Shown piece by piece: positions 52,044 to 61,603 of a stretch of DNA of 64,000 nucleotides (its first letter is position 1; the number at the start of each line of letters is the position of its first letter). Origin of the DNA: CAZSDU01 sp963662525 (GTDB lineage: Bacteria > Bacteroidota > Bacteroidia > Bacteroidales > FEN-979). The notes beneath the pieces are model-generated. The model was not told where the DNA came from and searched no databases. It worked only from the letters and a program-made list of their open reading frames with translations. The position numbers and the translations under genes are program-made. The stretch spans positions 1,984,001-2,048,000 of the forward strand of contig OY759717.1 in the NCBI GenBank assembly GCA_963662525.1, read 5' to 3'.

Positions 52044-53615
52044 ATGAAAAAAACTACACTTAAATTATTTACATTGACATTTCTTTTGCCTGTAATGGTA
52101 TTTTCAACCAACCTGAAAGCTCAGAACCAGGTTGATGAACTGAAAAACGAACAGGATTCGATCAAGGAGAATGTAAGCACTTTGCGCGATAAAATTGCCG
52201 GTGTAGAAGAACGGATAGCCACAGCAGAAGCCGATCTGGCAAAGCTGACAAAAATTAAATTATCGGGTTATATCCAGGCACAATGGGTTCATCTTGAAGC
52301 CGCCAACGCATATCCTTCAAATCTTTTCCAGGTGCGCAGAGCCAGGATTAAGTTTCAGTATGAACCGGTGAATGGAGTCGTATTCGTGTTGCAACCCGAT
52401 TTCACACCCGGAAATATTACTATAAAAGATGCCTATGCCCAGGTTAATGAACCATGGTTAAAGATGTTTTCATTGTGGGCAGGAAAATTCAACAGACCAA
52501 ACTACGAAGTTGAATACTCATCCAGCAGTCGTGAAGTTCCGGAGCGTTCCCGAGTCATCCGGGCCATCTATCCCGACGAACGCGCCATTGGGGCCAAACT
52601 TGAATTTGCCCCCCAGAATGTGCCCATAAAAGTTCAATTGGCTGTATTTAACGGGAACGACGGAATTTCCATTAATAATCCGGTCTTTAATTACGGCACC
52701 CTGAAATGGGATAATAATACAACGGTAACCCAAAACAATGACTTCGATAATTATAAGGACCTGATGGGAAGAGTCACCTATTCTTTCAGGTTAGGTAAAT
52801 GGGGTGGCTTGTCGGTGGGTGCACACGGATATTACGGACAGATTAAGGCCAATAGTCTCGATGTGCTGAATTCGGATTATTCTTACAGTACCACACTTTC
52901 AGGGGTTGGCAAGGGCGTTAAAAAGAACTGGATTGGTTTTGAGGCTCAATTTTTTGCAGATGTTCTCGGTGGCCTTGCACTCAAGGGAGAATACATTTTC
53001 GGAGTGAACTCCACTCCGGGTTATAATGGGAGCGCCTCCATAGTCAGCCAGACTTCATCCGTGGTAAACGATACCCTGAACCTTATTACCCTGACAACAA
53101 AATATATGAACAGCGCCCCGGCAATAAGCAGAAATTTCAGTGGTTATTATATTTACCTGATTAAAAACATAGGCAAGCGCAATCAGGTAGCTGTTAGATA
53201 TGACTACTACAATCCAAATACAAAATTAGCTGCTGATCAAATTGGCACAGCCAAATGGGATGCTAAAATAGATCCTAAAACCGACCCGGTTAAATACACA
53301 TCTTTTACCGGTAATGACCCGGTTGTTGCCCTGGGGACTCAAACAAAAACGATCACCACCAATAAGTTAGTGAGTGGGGTTAATGATATTCCTTATGGAA
53401 CCTGGACCTTCGCTTATACATATTTCTTCGATGAAAACATTAAATTTATGGTCTCCTATGAAATGCCTCTGAATAAAAAAGTGGGTGTTGTGGATGCAAG
53501 CGGAAATGGCAACGTGACCTCTAGTTATACCGTCAATAATATTGCCGGAGTTTATGATTACAGTAACCTGATCAAACAGAATACACTGACAGTTCGTGTG
53601 CAGGTTAAGTTTTAA
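52044..53615 (+). CDS. Phosphate-selective porin (OprO/OprP-like)
   Basis: A 523-residue outer-membrane protein. A signal peptide is followed by a coiled coil (about 28-75, VDELKNEQDSIKENVSTLRDK) and a long beta-barrel with alternating aromatic strands, starting with the conserved KLSGYIQAQWVH and FQVRRARIKFQYEP block of OprO/P porins. It ends in a C-terminal aromatic residue (VRVQVKF), the usual signal for outer-membrane insertion. As first gene of the pst cluster it probably brings phosphate across the outer membrane. Confidence 0.88.
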   Translation: MKKTTLKLFTLTFLLPVMVFSTNLKAQNQVDELKNEQDSIKENVSTLRDKIAGVEERIATAEADLAKLTKIKLSGYIQAQWVHLEAANAYPSNLFQVRRARIKFQYEPVNGVVFVLQPDFTPGNITIKDAYAQVNEPWLKMFSLWAGKFNRPNYEVEYSSSSREVPERSRVIRAIYPDERAIGAKLEFAPQNVPIKVQLAVFNGNDGISINNPVFNYGTLKWDNNTTVTQNNDFDNYKDLMGRVTYSFRLGKWGGLSVGAHGYYGQIKANSLDVLNSDYSYSTTLSGVGKGVKKNWIGFEAQFFADVLGGLALKGEYIFGVNSTPGYNGSASIVSQTSSVVNDTLNLITLTTKYMNSAPAISRNFSGYYIYLIKNIGKRNQVAVRYDYYNPNTKLAADQIGTAKWDAKIDPKTDPVKYTSFTGNDPVVALGTQTKTITTNKLVSGVNDIPYGTWTFAYTYFFDENIKFMVSYEMPLNKKVGVVDASGNGNVTSSYTVNNIAGVYDYSNLIKQNTLTVRVQVKF

Positions 53616-53664
53616 TAAAAAATGAATAATTAAAATAAATTGTAGAATTTAAACATACCTAATT

Positions 53665-54510
53665 ATGAAAACAAGAACAATAATAAGAATATCAGGCCTG
53701 GCGGCCATCCTTTTAGTTGCTTCCATCGGGTTTGCTTTTATGCCCGCCCCAAAAAAGATTACGGTGAAAGGGTCAGACACCATGGTTATCCTTGCTCAGA
53801 AGTGGGCTGAAATCTATATGAAGTCACATCCCGGATCTGTCATACAGGTAACAGGAGGCGGGTCCGGAACCGGAATCGCTGCCCTGATCAATGGTTCAAC
53901 GGATGTCTGCAATTCAAGCCGCCCGATGAAAAGATCTGAAATGGATAAATTGAAAGATCGGTATGCCAGTCTTGGGATTGAAATACCTTGTGCAAAGGAC
54001 GGGATCACCATTTTTCTGCATGAATCAAATCCGGTCAGGGAATTATCCGTCAAACAACTGAGTGGTATTTTCTCCGGAAAAATTACCAACTGGAAAGAAG
54101 TTGGAGGACCCGATCAGTCCATTAAGTTATATGGACGTGAGAATAGTTCAGGAACCTATGTCTTCTTTAAAGACAATGTGGTAAAAACGGATTATGCGTC
54201 AAGTTGTCAGACCCTTCCCGGTACTGCTGCAGTTGTGAATGCAGTTTCGAAAGATAAATACGGAATCGGATATGGAGGTGCTGCTTATGCTGAAGGAGTC
54301 AAACATTGTGCAGTGAAGAAGGATGATAAAAGCCCGGCATATGTGGCCACTCCAGAAACTGTTAAAGCAGGTCAGTATCCGATTACCCGTTACCTGTATA
54401 TGTATCTGAAAAACAGGCCAACGGGCGACCTTAAGGAGTATATTGACTGGATCCTGAGTTCAGAGGGACAAAAAATTGTTGTATCCGTTGGATATTTTCC
54501 GGTAAAATAG
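53665..54510 (+). CDS. pstS: Phosphate ABC transporter substrate-binding protein PstS
   Basis: The 281-residue periplasmic protein binds phosphate and hands it to PstCA. It has a signal peptide (ISGLAAILLVASIGFAFM) and the PBP-like domain with KGSDTMVILAQKW, TGGGSGTGIAALINGSTDV, the KITNWKEVGG signature and the RENSSGTYVFFKDNV phosphate-contact block. Length is normal for the short PstS form. It follows the porin by 49 bp. Confidence 0.96.
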   Translation: MKTRTIIRISGLAAILLVASIGFAFMPAPKKITVKGSDTMVILAQKWAEIYMKSHPGSVIQVTGGGSGTGIAALINGSTDVCNSSRPMKRSEMDKLKDRYASLGIEIPCAKDGITIFLHESNPVRELSVKQLSGIFSGKITNWKEVGGPDQSIKLYGRENSSGTYVFFKDNVVKTDYASSCQTLPGTAAVVNAVSKDKYGIGYGGAAYAEGVKHCAVKKDDKSPAYVATPETVKAGQYPITRYLYMYLKNRPTGDLKEYIDWILSSEGQKIVVSVGYFPVK

Positions 54511-54586
54511 TTTTTGTTAGTAATTTTATAAGTTGGTGACTGGCAACATCTGAACCGTGTTGCCTTTCCCCATTAACCACTCAAGG

Positions 54587-55708
54587 ATGAACAACGCTGC
54601 AGAAAAGAAAGAGTTTGTATTTAGCAAAGAATCGTTGCGTAGAAAGTTTCGATTATCGGAATTTCTCTCTGAGAAAATCATCACTTCAGTAGCTTTTCTT
54701 TCGATCGCTATTATAATTTTGATTTTTTTCTTTGTTTTCCGTGAATCTCTGCCTCTTTTCAAATCTCATGGGAAGAAAATAGCCCAGCAGGAATCAGTTC
54801 AGGTTCTGGAGCAGTACGGAGGGGATTCCGATGTGCAGACTAATTCATCCGGGCAGGAGCAGTATGGTGTGACGGAAACGGATACAATGATGGTGGAGAA
54901 TCAGACTGTTATTCCTGATTCAGGACTTCAGATGGATGAAGGTTCCCCCATGAAGAGCCTGATTGGTAAGGATTGGCTCCCGGTTTCGGATCATCCCCGG
55001 TACGGGTTGATACCCTTGTTTGTGGGCACCCTGAAAATAACATTGATCGCTATCCTTTTTGCAGCACCTATTGCTATTCTTGCAGCACTTTTTTCAGCCT
55101 CATTCGCTCCATATTGGCTGCGTGAAATAATTAAACCGGCCATTGAACTTCTGGCTGGCTTCCCATCCGTGGTGATTGGTTTTTTTGCTCTGATGGTGAT
55201 GGCTTCTTTTTTTCAGGGTATTTTCGGGTACGATGGACGTCTTAATGCCTTTGTTGGAGGTGTTGCCATGGCACTGGCGGCAATTCCTATCATTTACACC
55301 ATCACCGAAGATGCCTTGACAGCAATTCCTGCAACATATACGGAAGCAAGTCTTGCCTTGGGAGCATCAAAATGGCAAACTGCCTTGTTTGTTGTTTTGC
55401 CTGCAGCCACTCCGGGGATATTTGCGGCCATTTTGCTTGGTATCGGCCGGGTATTTGGAGAGACCATGATCGCACTTATGGCGACTGGTAATGCGGCCAT
55501 GACCGGAATCAATCCTTTTGAGTCGGTGAGAACTCTGGCTGCAACCATTGGGGCTGAAATGGCTGAGGTAGTATTTGGTGATACTCATTACGGGGTGTTG
55601 TTCCTGATTGGTTCCCTTCTGTTTATTTTCACTTTCAGTTTAAATGCCCTGGCTGAATTTTACGTGAAAGGAAAATTGGTGAAACGTTTTCAAGGCAAAT
55701 CGTCATGA
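54587..55708 (+). CDS. pstC: Phosphate ABC transporter permease PstC, with acidic insertion
   Basis: A 373-residue inner-membrane permease. The binding-protein-dependent transport domain has the EAA motif TYTEASLALGASKWQTALF and the GETMIALMATGNA region. Between TM1 and the core lies a hydrophilic, Gln/Asp/Glu-rich stretch of about 75 residues (starting SHGKKIAQQESVQVLEQYGG), not typical of PstC. The ATG at 54587 is preferred over a TTG at 54557 because of the AAGG before it and a better N-terminus. The stop overlaps the pstA start by 4 bases. Confidence 0.93.
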   Translation: MNNAAEKKEFVFSKESLRRKFRLSEFLSEKIITSVAFLSIAIIILIFFFVFRESLPLFKSHGKKIAQQESVQVLEQYGGDSDVQTNSSGQEQYGVTETDTMMVENQTVIPDSGLQMDEGSPMKSLIGKDWLPVSDHPRYGLIPLFVGTLKITLIAILFAAPIAILAALFSASFAPYWLREIIKPAIELLAGFPSVVIGFFALMVMASFFQGIFGYDGRLNAFVGGVAMALAAIPIIYTITEDALTAIPATYTEASLALGASKWQTALFVVLPAATPGIFAAILLGIGRVFGETMIALMATGNAAMTGINPFESVRTLAATIGAEMAEVVFGDTHYGVLFLIGSLLFIFTFSLNALAEFYVKGKLVKRFQGKSS

Positions 55709-56604
55709 GGAATAAAACCCGCATTATCGGAGGAATTTTCGTGGGGACTACTGCTTTCTCCGCATTTTTAATCATTGCCGTTATTCTGATCATTTTACTG
55801 GTCATCATTTTGGGAGGTAAGGATACTTTTTCCTGGGAATTTCTAACCGCGTTCCCGGAGGACGGAATGATGAAAGGAGGAATTTTTCCCGCCATTTATG
55901 GCACAGCATTACTGGTTATCATCATGTCTGTTGCAGCAGTGCCCTTTGGCACAATTACAGCAATTTATCTTACTGAATATGCCAGCGAAAAATCAGTTCT
56001 TGCACAAACCATCCGGTTTGCAGTACGAACTCTGGCAACTGTGCCTTCCATTATTTTTGGCTTATTCGGACTAGGGTTTTTTATCAAATTTGTCGGTACG
56101 GGAATGGATAACGTATTCCTTGGAGGGGAGCTGAAGTGGGGACAACCCAATATTTTATGGGCAAGTCTGACAATGGCATTATTGACACTTCCGGTCGTTA
56201 TTGTATCGGTCGAGGAAGCCATCAGAACCGTTCCCCGGGAATTACGGGAAGCCAGTCTTGCATTGGGTGCAACAAAGTGGCAGACGATAAAAAGGATTGT
56301 TATACCAGGGTCTTTTTCAGGAATTATGACAGGCACCATTTTAGCAGTGAGCCGGGGAGCAGGAGAGGTTGCTCCCATCCTTTTTACAGGAGCAGCCTAT
56401 TACCTGGCTACCCTGCCTGTTTCACTCAGCGACCAGTTCATGAATCTGGGTTATCATATCTATATCTTATCAACACAATCATCCAATGTTGATCAGACCT
56501 TACCACTTCAGTTTGCAACCACCATGGTCCTGTTATTACTGACCTTCATGCTTAACTTTACGGCAGTAATAATCAGGGCAAGAATCAGGAGGAAATTAAA
56601 ATAA
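55705..56604 (+). CDS. pstA: Phosphate ABC transporter permease PstA
   Basis: The 299-residue second permease subunit, with six TM segments, the MKGGIFPAIYGTALLVIIM opening of the transport domain, and the EAA loop LREASLALGATKWQTIKRIVIP. Overlap of 4 bases with pstC shows translational coupling. The PstB gene begins 16 bp after its stop. Confidence 0.96.
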   Translation: MRNKTRIIGGIFVGTTAFSAFLIIAVILIILLVIILGGKDTFSWEFLTAFPEDGMMKGGIFPAIYGTALLVIIMSVAAVPFGTITAIYLTEYASEKSVLAQTIRFAVRTLATVPSIIFGLFGLGFFIKFVGTGMDNVFLGGELKWGQPNILWASLTMALLTLPVVIVSVEEAIRTVPRELREASLALGATKWQTIKRIVIPGSFSGIMTGTILAVSRGAGEVAPILFTGAAYYLATLPVSLSDQFMNLGYHIYILSTQSSNVDQTLPLQFATTMVLLLLTFMLNFTAVIIRARIRRKLK

Positions 56605-56620
56605 TACCTGAAAGAATAAA

Positions 56621-57379
56621 ATGAAAGAGACAAAAATCAAAACCCGTGACCTGATCCTTTTTTATGGAACAAAAATGGCACTCAACGCTATTTCTCTGGA
56701 TATCCCTGAAAAAGAGGTCACTGCTTTTATAGGGCCTTCCGGTTGCGGAAAATCAACTTTTCTGCGTACGCTCAACCGCATGAATGACTTGATTCCAGGG
56801 GTCAGGATTTCAGGAGAAGTGCTGATTGATTCCCTGAACATATACGACAAAGCCATCGATGTTGTAAATCTTCGCAAGAAGGTTGGAATGGTTTTCCAGA
56901 AATCTAATCCCTTTGCCAAATCTATTTTTGAAAATGTCGCCTATGGACCTAAAATTAATGGGATTCATGATAAATCAAAACTGCAGGAGATAGTCGAGTC
57001 TTCCTTGCGGAAAGCGTTTATATGGGAGGAAGTCAAGGACCGGCTGCATGATTCCGCGATGGGACTTTCAGGTGGTCAGCAGCAGCGGATGTGTATTGCC
57101 CGCACCCTTGCAGTTGAACCGGAAGTTATACTGATGGATGAACCGGCCAGCGCCCTTGACCCTATTTCTACTGCAAAAATCGAAGAATTGATCTTTGAGT
57201 TGAAGAAGAATTATACTATTGTCATCGTCACACACAATATGCAACAGGCCGCTCGTGTGAGTGATCACACAGCTTTTTTCTATCTTGGAGAACTTATTGA
57301 ATTTGGAAGAACAAAGAAGATTTTTACAACCCCGGATAAAAAGCAAACAGAAGATTATATCACCGGAAGATTTGGATAA
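56621..57379 (+). CDS. pstB: Phosphate ABC transporter ATP-binding protein PstB
   Basis: The 252-residue ATPase that drives PstCA. Walker A GPSGCGKST (near residue 39), Q-loop VFQKSNPFAKSIFENV, signature LSGGQQQRMCIARTLA, Walker B VILMDEPASALDP and the switch VTHNMQQAARVSD are all intact. Length is normal. phoU follows 40 bp later. Confidence 0.98.
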   Translation: MKETKIKTRDLILFYGTKMALNAISLDIPEKEVTAFIGPSGCGKSTFLRTLNRMNDLIPGVRISGEVLIDSLNIYDKAIDVVNLRKKVGMVFQKSNPFAKSIFENVAYGPKINGIHDKSKLQEIVESSLRKAFIWEEVKDRLHDSAMGLSGGQQQRMCIARTLAVEPEVILMDEPASALDPISTAKIEELIFELKKNYTIVIVTHNMQQAARVSDHTAFFYLGELIEFGRTKKIFTTPDKKQTEDYITGRFG

Positions 57380-57418
57380 TCAAGCGTATAATCATAAAAA
57401 ATCGTAAAAACCGACGAT

Positions 57419-58126
57419 ATGGAAAGACATTTTGAAATAGAACTCGAAAAATTGAACAAGCGGATCCTGAAGATGGGAAACCTGGTCACCGAACAGGTAC
57501 ATAATGCCCTTCAGGCATTGTTGAATGGAGATATAGAACTTGCCCGGCAAATCATTGAGAACGACCGTAAAGTTGACAAACTGGATGTAAAGATTGATAA
57601 ACTATGTCAGCGGATTTTTGCGCTGACCCAACCTGTGGCTACCGACTTACGCTTGATCATGTCGGCATTGAAAATGAATAATGACCTCGAACGAATGGGC
57701 GATCATGCTGTTGCCATTGCTCAAAAAGTTGAAGGTGTTAGTGATTATAAAGAAGTCATTTTTGAGTTACATATTGATGAAGTAATCAATCTGGTAGATT
57801 TAATAGTGAAAGATGTGATTTCGATTTTAAACAGCAGGAATACGGCTTTTGTTAAAGATATTTTCGAACTTGCCGTTACCATCGAAGAAAGGGTTCAGGG
57901 AGTGTCATCCCGGATCATCGAAGAGATGATGCATAAAACCGAGGTCATTGTTGTAGCCACACATTTGATCATGATCCTGACGACCATTGAAAGACTTGCA
58001 GCATATTCAACCAACATTGCCGAATCTGTAGTTTTTATTGTGGACGGGAAGCTGGTAAAACACAAGAAGCTCTTCAAAAATGAAAATTCCCAATCATCCT
58101 CATTTCTGGAGCCAGACCCTCAGTAA
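57419..58126 (+). CDS. phoU: Phosphate signalling protein PhoU
   Basis: The 235-residue cytoplasmic protein links Pst transport to the PhoR/PhoB system. It has two PhoU repeats, each with the metal-binding E(D)xxxD type pattern (ENDRKVDKLDVKIDKLCQ, MNNDLERMGDHAVAIA, and VVATHLIMILTTIERLAAYSTNIAE). It is the last gene of the pst operon. Its 3' end overlaps that of the histidine kinase on the other strand by 27 bp. Confidence 0.96.
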   Translation: MERHFEIELEKLNKRILKMGNLVTEQVHNALQALLNGDIELARQIIENDRKVDKLDVKIDKLCQRIFALTQPVATDLRLIMSALKMNNDLERMGDHAVAIAQKVEGVSDYKEVIFELHIDEVINLVDLIVKDVISILNSRNTAFVKDIFELAVTIEERVQGVSSRIIEEMMHKTEVIVVATHLIMILTTIERLAAYSTNIAESVVFIVDGKLVKHKKLFKNENSQSSSFLEPDPQ

Positions 58127-61100
58127 ATTCAGGAGCTTTTCAGGTTGTACAGGTTTGGAAAGGTAATCATTGGCCCCTGCCTCAATACATTTTTCCCGGT
58201 CGCCCTTCATGGCCTTGGCTGTAAGTGCAATGATGGGTAGTTGGGCGAACCTGTTGTCTTTTCTGATTTCCCGCATTGCAGTATAGCCATCAATTTCAGG
58301 CATCATAATGTCCATCAGCACAAGGTTGATATCCAGATGCTGGTGAACTTTTTCAATACCTTCTCTTCCATTTCTCCCAATAATGATATTTACCTTTTTT
58401 TCTTCCAGTATTTTAGAAAGAACAAAAACGTTTCTCATATCATCATCGACAATCAGGATCTTTTTATTCGCGAAAACAGTGTCTGGTAAAAAGGCGGGAG
58501 CAACGGGAGAATCAATGATTGATTCTGCTTGTGTTTCTTTTGGAAGAGTTTTCTTCTGAGTTGTATGCCCATCAAATGATAGCGGAAGGTAGAGGGTGAA
58601 TACAGAACCTTTCCCTAATTTGCTTTGCAGCTGAATTTCTCCTCCAAGTAGCCTGGACAGACTTCTTGAGATGGTAAGTCCAAGTCCGGTACCACCAAAT
58701 TTTCGGTTGATTGTGCCATCGGCTTGCTGAAAGGCTTCAAAGATCACTTTTAACTTCTCCTTGGCAATGCCAATTCCTGTGTCGGTTACCTCAAGTCCGA
58801 TAACATGTCCGGAAATAAGTTCAGCCTGAGTAAACTGTACTGCTTCATCCGGGCAGAAAACACGTAGACTTACACCTCCCTCCTCAGTAAATTTAATCGC
58901 ATTTGACATCAGGTTCTTAATGATCTGAAGAACACGCTGGGGATCGGTTTGAATGATTTCAGGAACATCGTCCTCTATCTTGGTATTTAAAGAGATTTTT
59001 TTGTTATTTGTAAGCGGTGAAAAAGTCCTGATTACAAATTCCTCAAGTTCTATCAGGTTCATATCCTCGATGTCAATTTCAAGTCGTCCTGCCTCAACTT
59101 TCGACAGATCCAGGATGTCATTGATCAGTTCAAGTAAATCTTTTCCGGAGGAATTTATCACTTTCGAAAATTCAATATCTTCTTTGGACATTCCACCACT
59201 CTTATTGGTGCCGAGAATTTCCGAGAGGACAAGAATACTGTTCAATGGTGTACGCAGCTCATGCGACATATTGGCCAGGAACTCCGACTTATAACGACTT
59301 GCAATTTCAAGTGCTTCAGCTTTCTGGTGGATTTCACGCTGAGCAACCTCTAAAGCTTCATTTTTCTTTCGGATATCATCACGCTGAAGCTCAAGAACTT
59401 TAGTTCGTTCTTCTAATTCCTCATTAATCACCCTCAGCTCCTCTTGCTGATGCTGGAGGTTTTCTTCAGATAATCGCAGGGCTTTAGTCTGTTCTTCGAG
59501 TTCCTGATTTATCTGACGAAGTTCTTCTTTCTGCATGACCAGTTCTCTTGCCTGTTCCTGAGTTTTAATCAGCAGTTCCTGAACCCTTTCCCTCGATCGG
59601 GCTGTGGTGATGGCAACTGAAATATTATCAAGTGAAACTTCAATAAAATGTTGTTTTTGATCATCAAATGGTTTAAAGGATCCGAATTCAATGACGCCAA
59701 GTAATTGTCCTTCAAAAAGAATAGGAGAGATAATAAAGTGCTGAAGTTGAACATTATCCGGACCAATATTTACCCAGGGAAGTTTTTGATCAGAGGAGAA
59801 AAATACCAGATGTTTGCGCTCTTTAGCCACCTGTCCTATTAACCCTTCACCGATAAAAAGTTTTGATGGCATCTGATCTTCTCCCCCATAAGCATAAGTT
59901 GCAGTGAGATTGAGCAGCTCTCCTTCGTCTTTCAGGTATAGCATTCCCAGTTGCGCCTCTAAATAATGTGCAAGAAATTGAATCACTTCATCCGCAAGTT
60001 CCTTTAGGCTCTTTTCTCCACTTATCTTAAGGCTTAACTCGTTAATACCCGTTTTTAGCCAGTCCTGGTTCATGATCTCAATAGAAGCTTCCCGGAGTTT
60101 TTTAGTCATGTCGTATAAGGCGATTCCAAGCGTATCCTGCTCGCTCCTGGGCATTACATTCGTGGAATAATCACCGCTGGCAATGGCTTTGGCCTGTTTA
60201 ACGACAGTCCTGAAACTTTCCACCATCTGGTTCATGGAAATTCCAAGGGTATCTTTGTCACTTCTGATGTTAACTGTTTTACTGTAATCTCCCAATGCAA
60301 CGGAATGACTTACTTCGGCAAACGATTGAAGAGATGTAACGAGCCAATTAAAAGTATCTTTCATTTCACCGACTTCATTCTGCGCAACCTTGATGTCCTT
60401 GGAGACCAGTTCCCCATGTGCCACTTGTTTTGCCCATTCAGATATTTTTTTTATGGGATTGACGAACCTGTTGGTCACGATAAGAGATAACAGAAATACC
60501 ACAATGGTCGTGATAATCAAAGAGAGTTTAGCAAAAGAAGATAACTCCCTGGCTACGGCATGGGCCTCATCCTGATCAATTTCTTCTACAAGGGCCCAGT
60601 TAACCCCAAGTTTTTCAAGTTCAGTAATGTTGCGGTAAAGCCCCATTACGACTACTCCTTCCGAGGTTGTGAAACTGGATACTTCTTCAACAATGGGTTT
60701 TCCATCTGCAGAAAGCGTAATGTTGTTCACTTTAACACCTTGCCAGGTTAGGGTAAGGTGGTTTTCTTCATGCTTTTTCAGGATGTCGGATAGATTGCTG
60801 AATTTACTGGCTGAACGCAAATTCAGGTCAAGCCCGATAAGATAAACTTTGCCCGTATTACCGAATCCAATACCATATTGAATAATTTTATCAATGTTTG
60901 AAGTAGCAATCTGAATGGCAATCATCCCGATTTTTTCTCCTCTTTGACTGTTGATAGCCTTGACCAGAAAGCCACTTAATTCCCCACTGGAAGATGGATA
61001 GTATTCAAGGTCTGAAAACAAGGGTTTTCCTGATGTCAGCGCTTTTTTACATGTTTTGCTGAATTTGGTTAAAGCCATCGGGCCTTTGAAAAGGCTAGCT

Positions 61101-61597
61101 CCCAAATCCTGGCCTTCATTCATCTCAAAAAGGATCGTTCCGTTTGTATTTACAAAATAGTAATTAACAATACCCTCCGGAATCCAGGTTTTCTGGATTT
61201 CTGAACGAAGGTCATTGGCTATTTCCCGGTAGGTCTTGGATTCAGTGTCGGTAAAATGAGTTTTCTCGGCTTGTGAATAATCTTCCTGAAGTTTTTGGAG
61301 CAACTGGATTGTTACTTTATTCGTCGACATGTCCTCGAGATAATCGGTCATTTCCTGGAAATAGGAATTCAGGTAATTTACCCGCAGCTGAGATGTTGTA
61401 AACAGGGATTTTTTAGCCAGGACATTCAATCCCCTATAGTAGTTTAAATAGTTGATAAAACTTAAAGTTGTCAGGGGAATTAGTGCAATGGCCAAAAACC
61501 AAAGCAACAGGGTTTTTCCGATTCCCATATTTTTCAGGGTACGGTAATCAAACCTTGATAACGACTGTTTTAGCCGAGTCTGTATTTTTTTGATCAT
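58100..61597 (-). CDS. Hybrid sensor histidine kinase (Cache-HAMP-GAF-HisKA-HATPase-REC)
   Basis: A 1165-residue membrane kinase. TM helix at about 30-50, a dCache-like extracytoplasmic domain to about 360, TM near 365-385 (LSLIITTIVVFLLSLIV), two HAMP-like units (about 390-515), a GAF domain (about 540-690), a long coiled coil (QINQELEEQTKALRLSEENLQ), HisKA with FLANMSHELRTPLNSILVLSEIL, HATPase (LMSNAIKFTEEGG, DTGIGIAKEKLK) and a C-terminal receiver (ILIVDDDMRNVFVL, LMDIMMPEIDGYTAM). No DNA-binding output domain is fused. It starts 6 bp after the next kinase gene, which is upstream on the minus strand. Confidence 0.95.
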   Translation of the reverse strand: MIKKIQTRLKQSLSRFDYRTLKNMGIGKTLLLWFLAIALIPLTTLSFINYLNYYRGLNVLAKKSLFTTSQLRVNYLNSYFQEMTDYLEDMSTNKVTIQLLQKLQEDYSQAEKTHFTDTESKTYREIANDLRSEIQKTWIPEGIVNYYFVNTNGTILFEMNEGQDLGASLFKGPMALTKFSKTCKKALTSGKPLFSDLEYYPSSSGELSGFLVKAINSQRGEKIGMIAIQIATSNIDKIIQYGIGFGNTGKVYLIGLDLNLRSASKFSNLSDILKKHEENHLTLTWQGVKVNNITLSADGKPIVEEVSSFTTSEGVVVMGLYRNITELEKLGVNWALVEEIDQDEAHAVARELSSFAKLSLIITTIVVFLLSLIVTNRFVNPIKKISEWAKQVAHGELVSKDIKVAQNEVGEMKDTFNWLVTSLQSFAEVSHSVALGDYSKTVNIRSDKDTLGISMNQMVESFRTVVKQAKAIASGDYSTNVMPRSEQDTLGIALYDMTKKLREASIEIMNQDWLKTGINELSLKISGEKSLKELADEVIQFLAHYLEAQLGMLYLKDEGELLNLTATYAYGGEDQMPSKLFIGEGLIGQVAKERKHLVFFSSDQKLPWVNIGPDNVQLQHFIISPILFEGQLLGVIEFGSFKPFDDQKQHFIEVSLDNISVAITTARSRERVQELLIKTQEQARELVMQKEELRQINQELEEQTKALRLSEENLQHQQEELRVINEELEERTKVLELQRDDIRKKNEALEVAQREIHQKAEALEIASRYKSEFLANMSHELRTPLNSILVLSEILGTNKSGGMSKEDIEFSKVINSSGKDLLELINDILDLSKVEAGRLEIDIEDMNLIELEEFVIRTFSPLTNNKKISLNTKIEDDVPEIIQTDPQRVLQIIKNLMSNAIKFTEEGGVSLRVFCPDEAVQFTQAELISGHVIGLEVTDTGIGIAKEKLKVIFEAFQQADGTINRKFGGTGLGLTISRSLSRLLGGEIQLQSKLGKGSVFTLYLPLSFDGHTTQKKTLPKETQAESIIDSPVAPAFLPDTVFANKKILIVDDDMRNVFVLSKILEEKKVNIIIGRNGREGIEKVHQHLDINLVLMDIMMPEIDGYTAMREIRKDNRFAQLPIIALTAKAMKGDREKCIEAGANDYLSKPVQPEKLLNLLRVWLQK

Positions 61598-61603
61598 AAG
61601 GGA

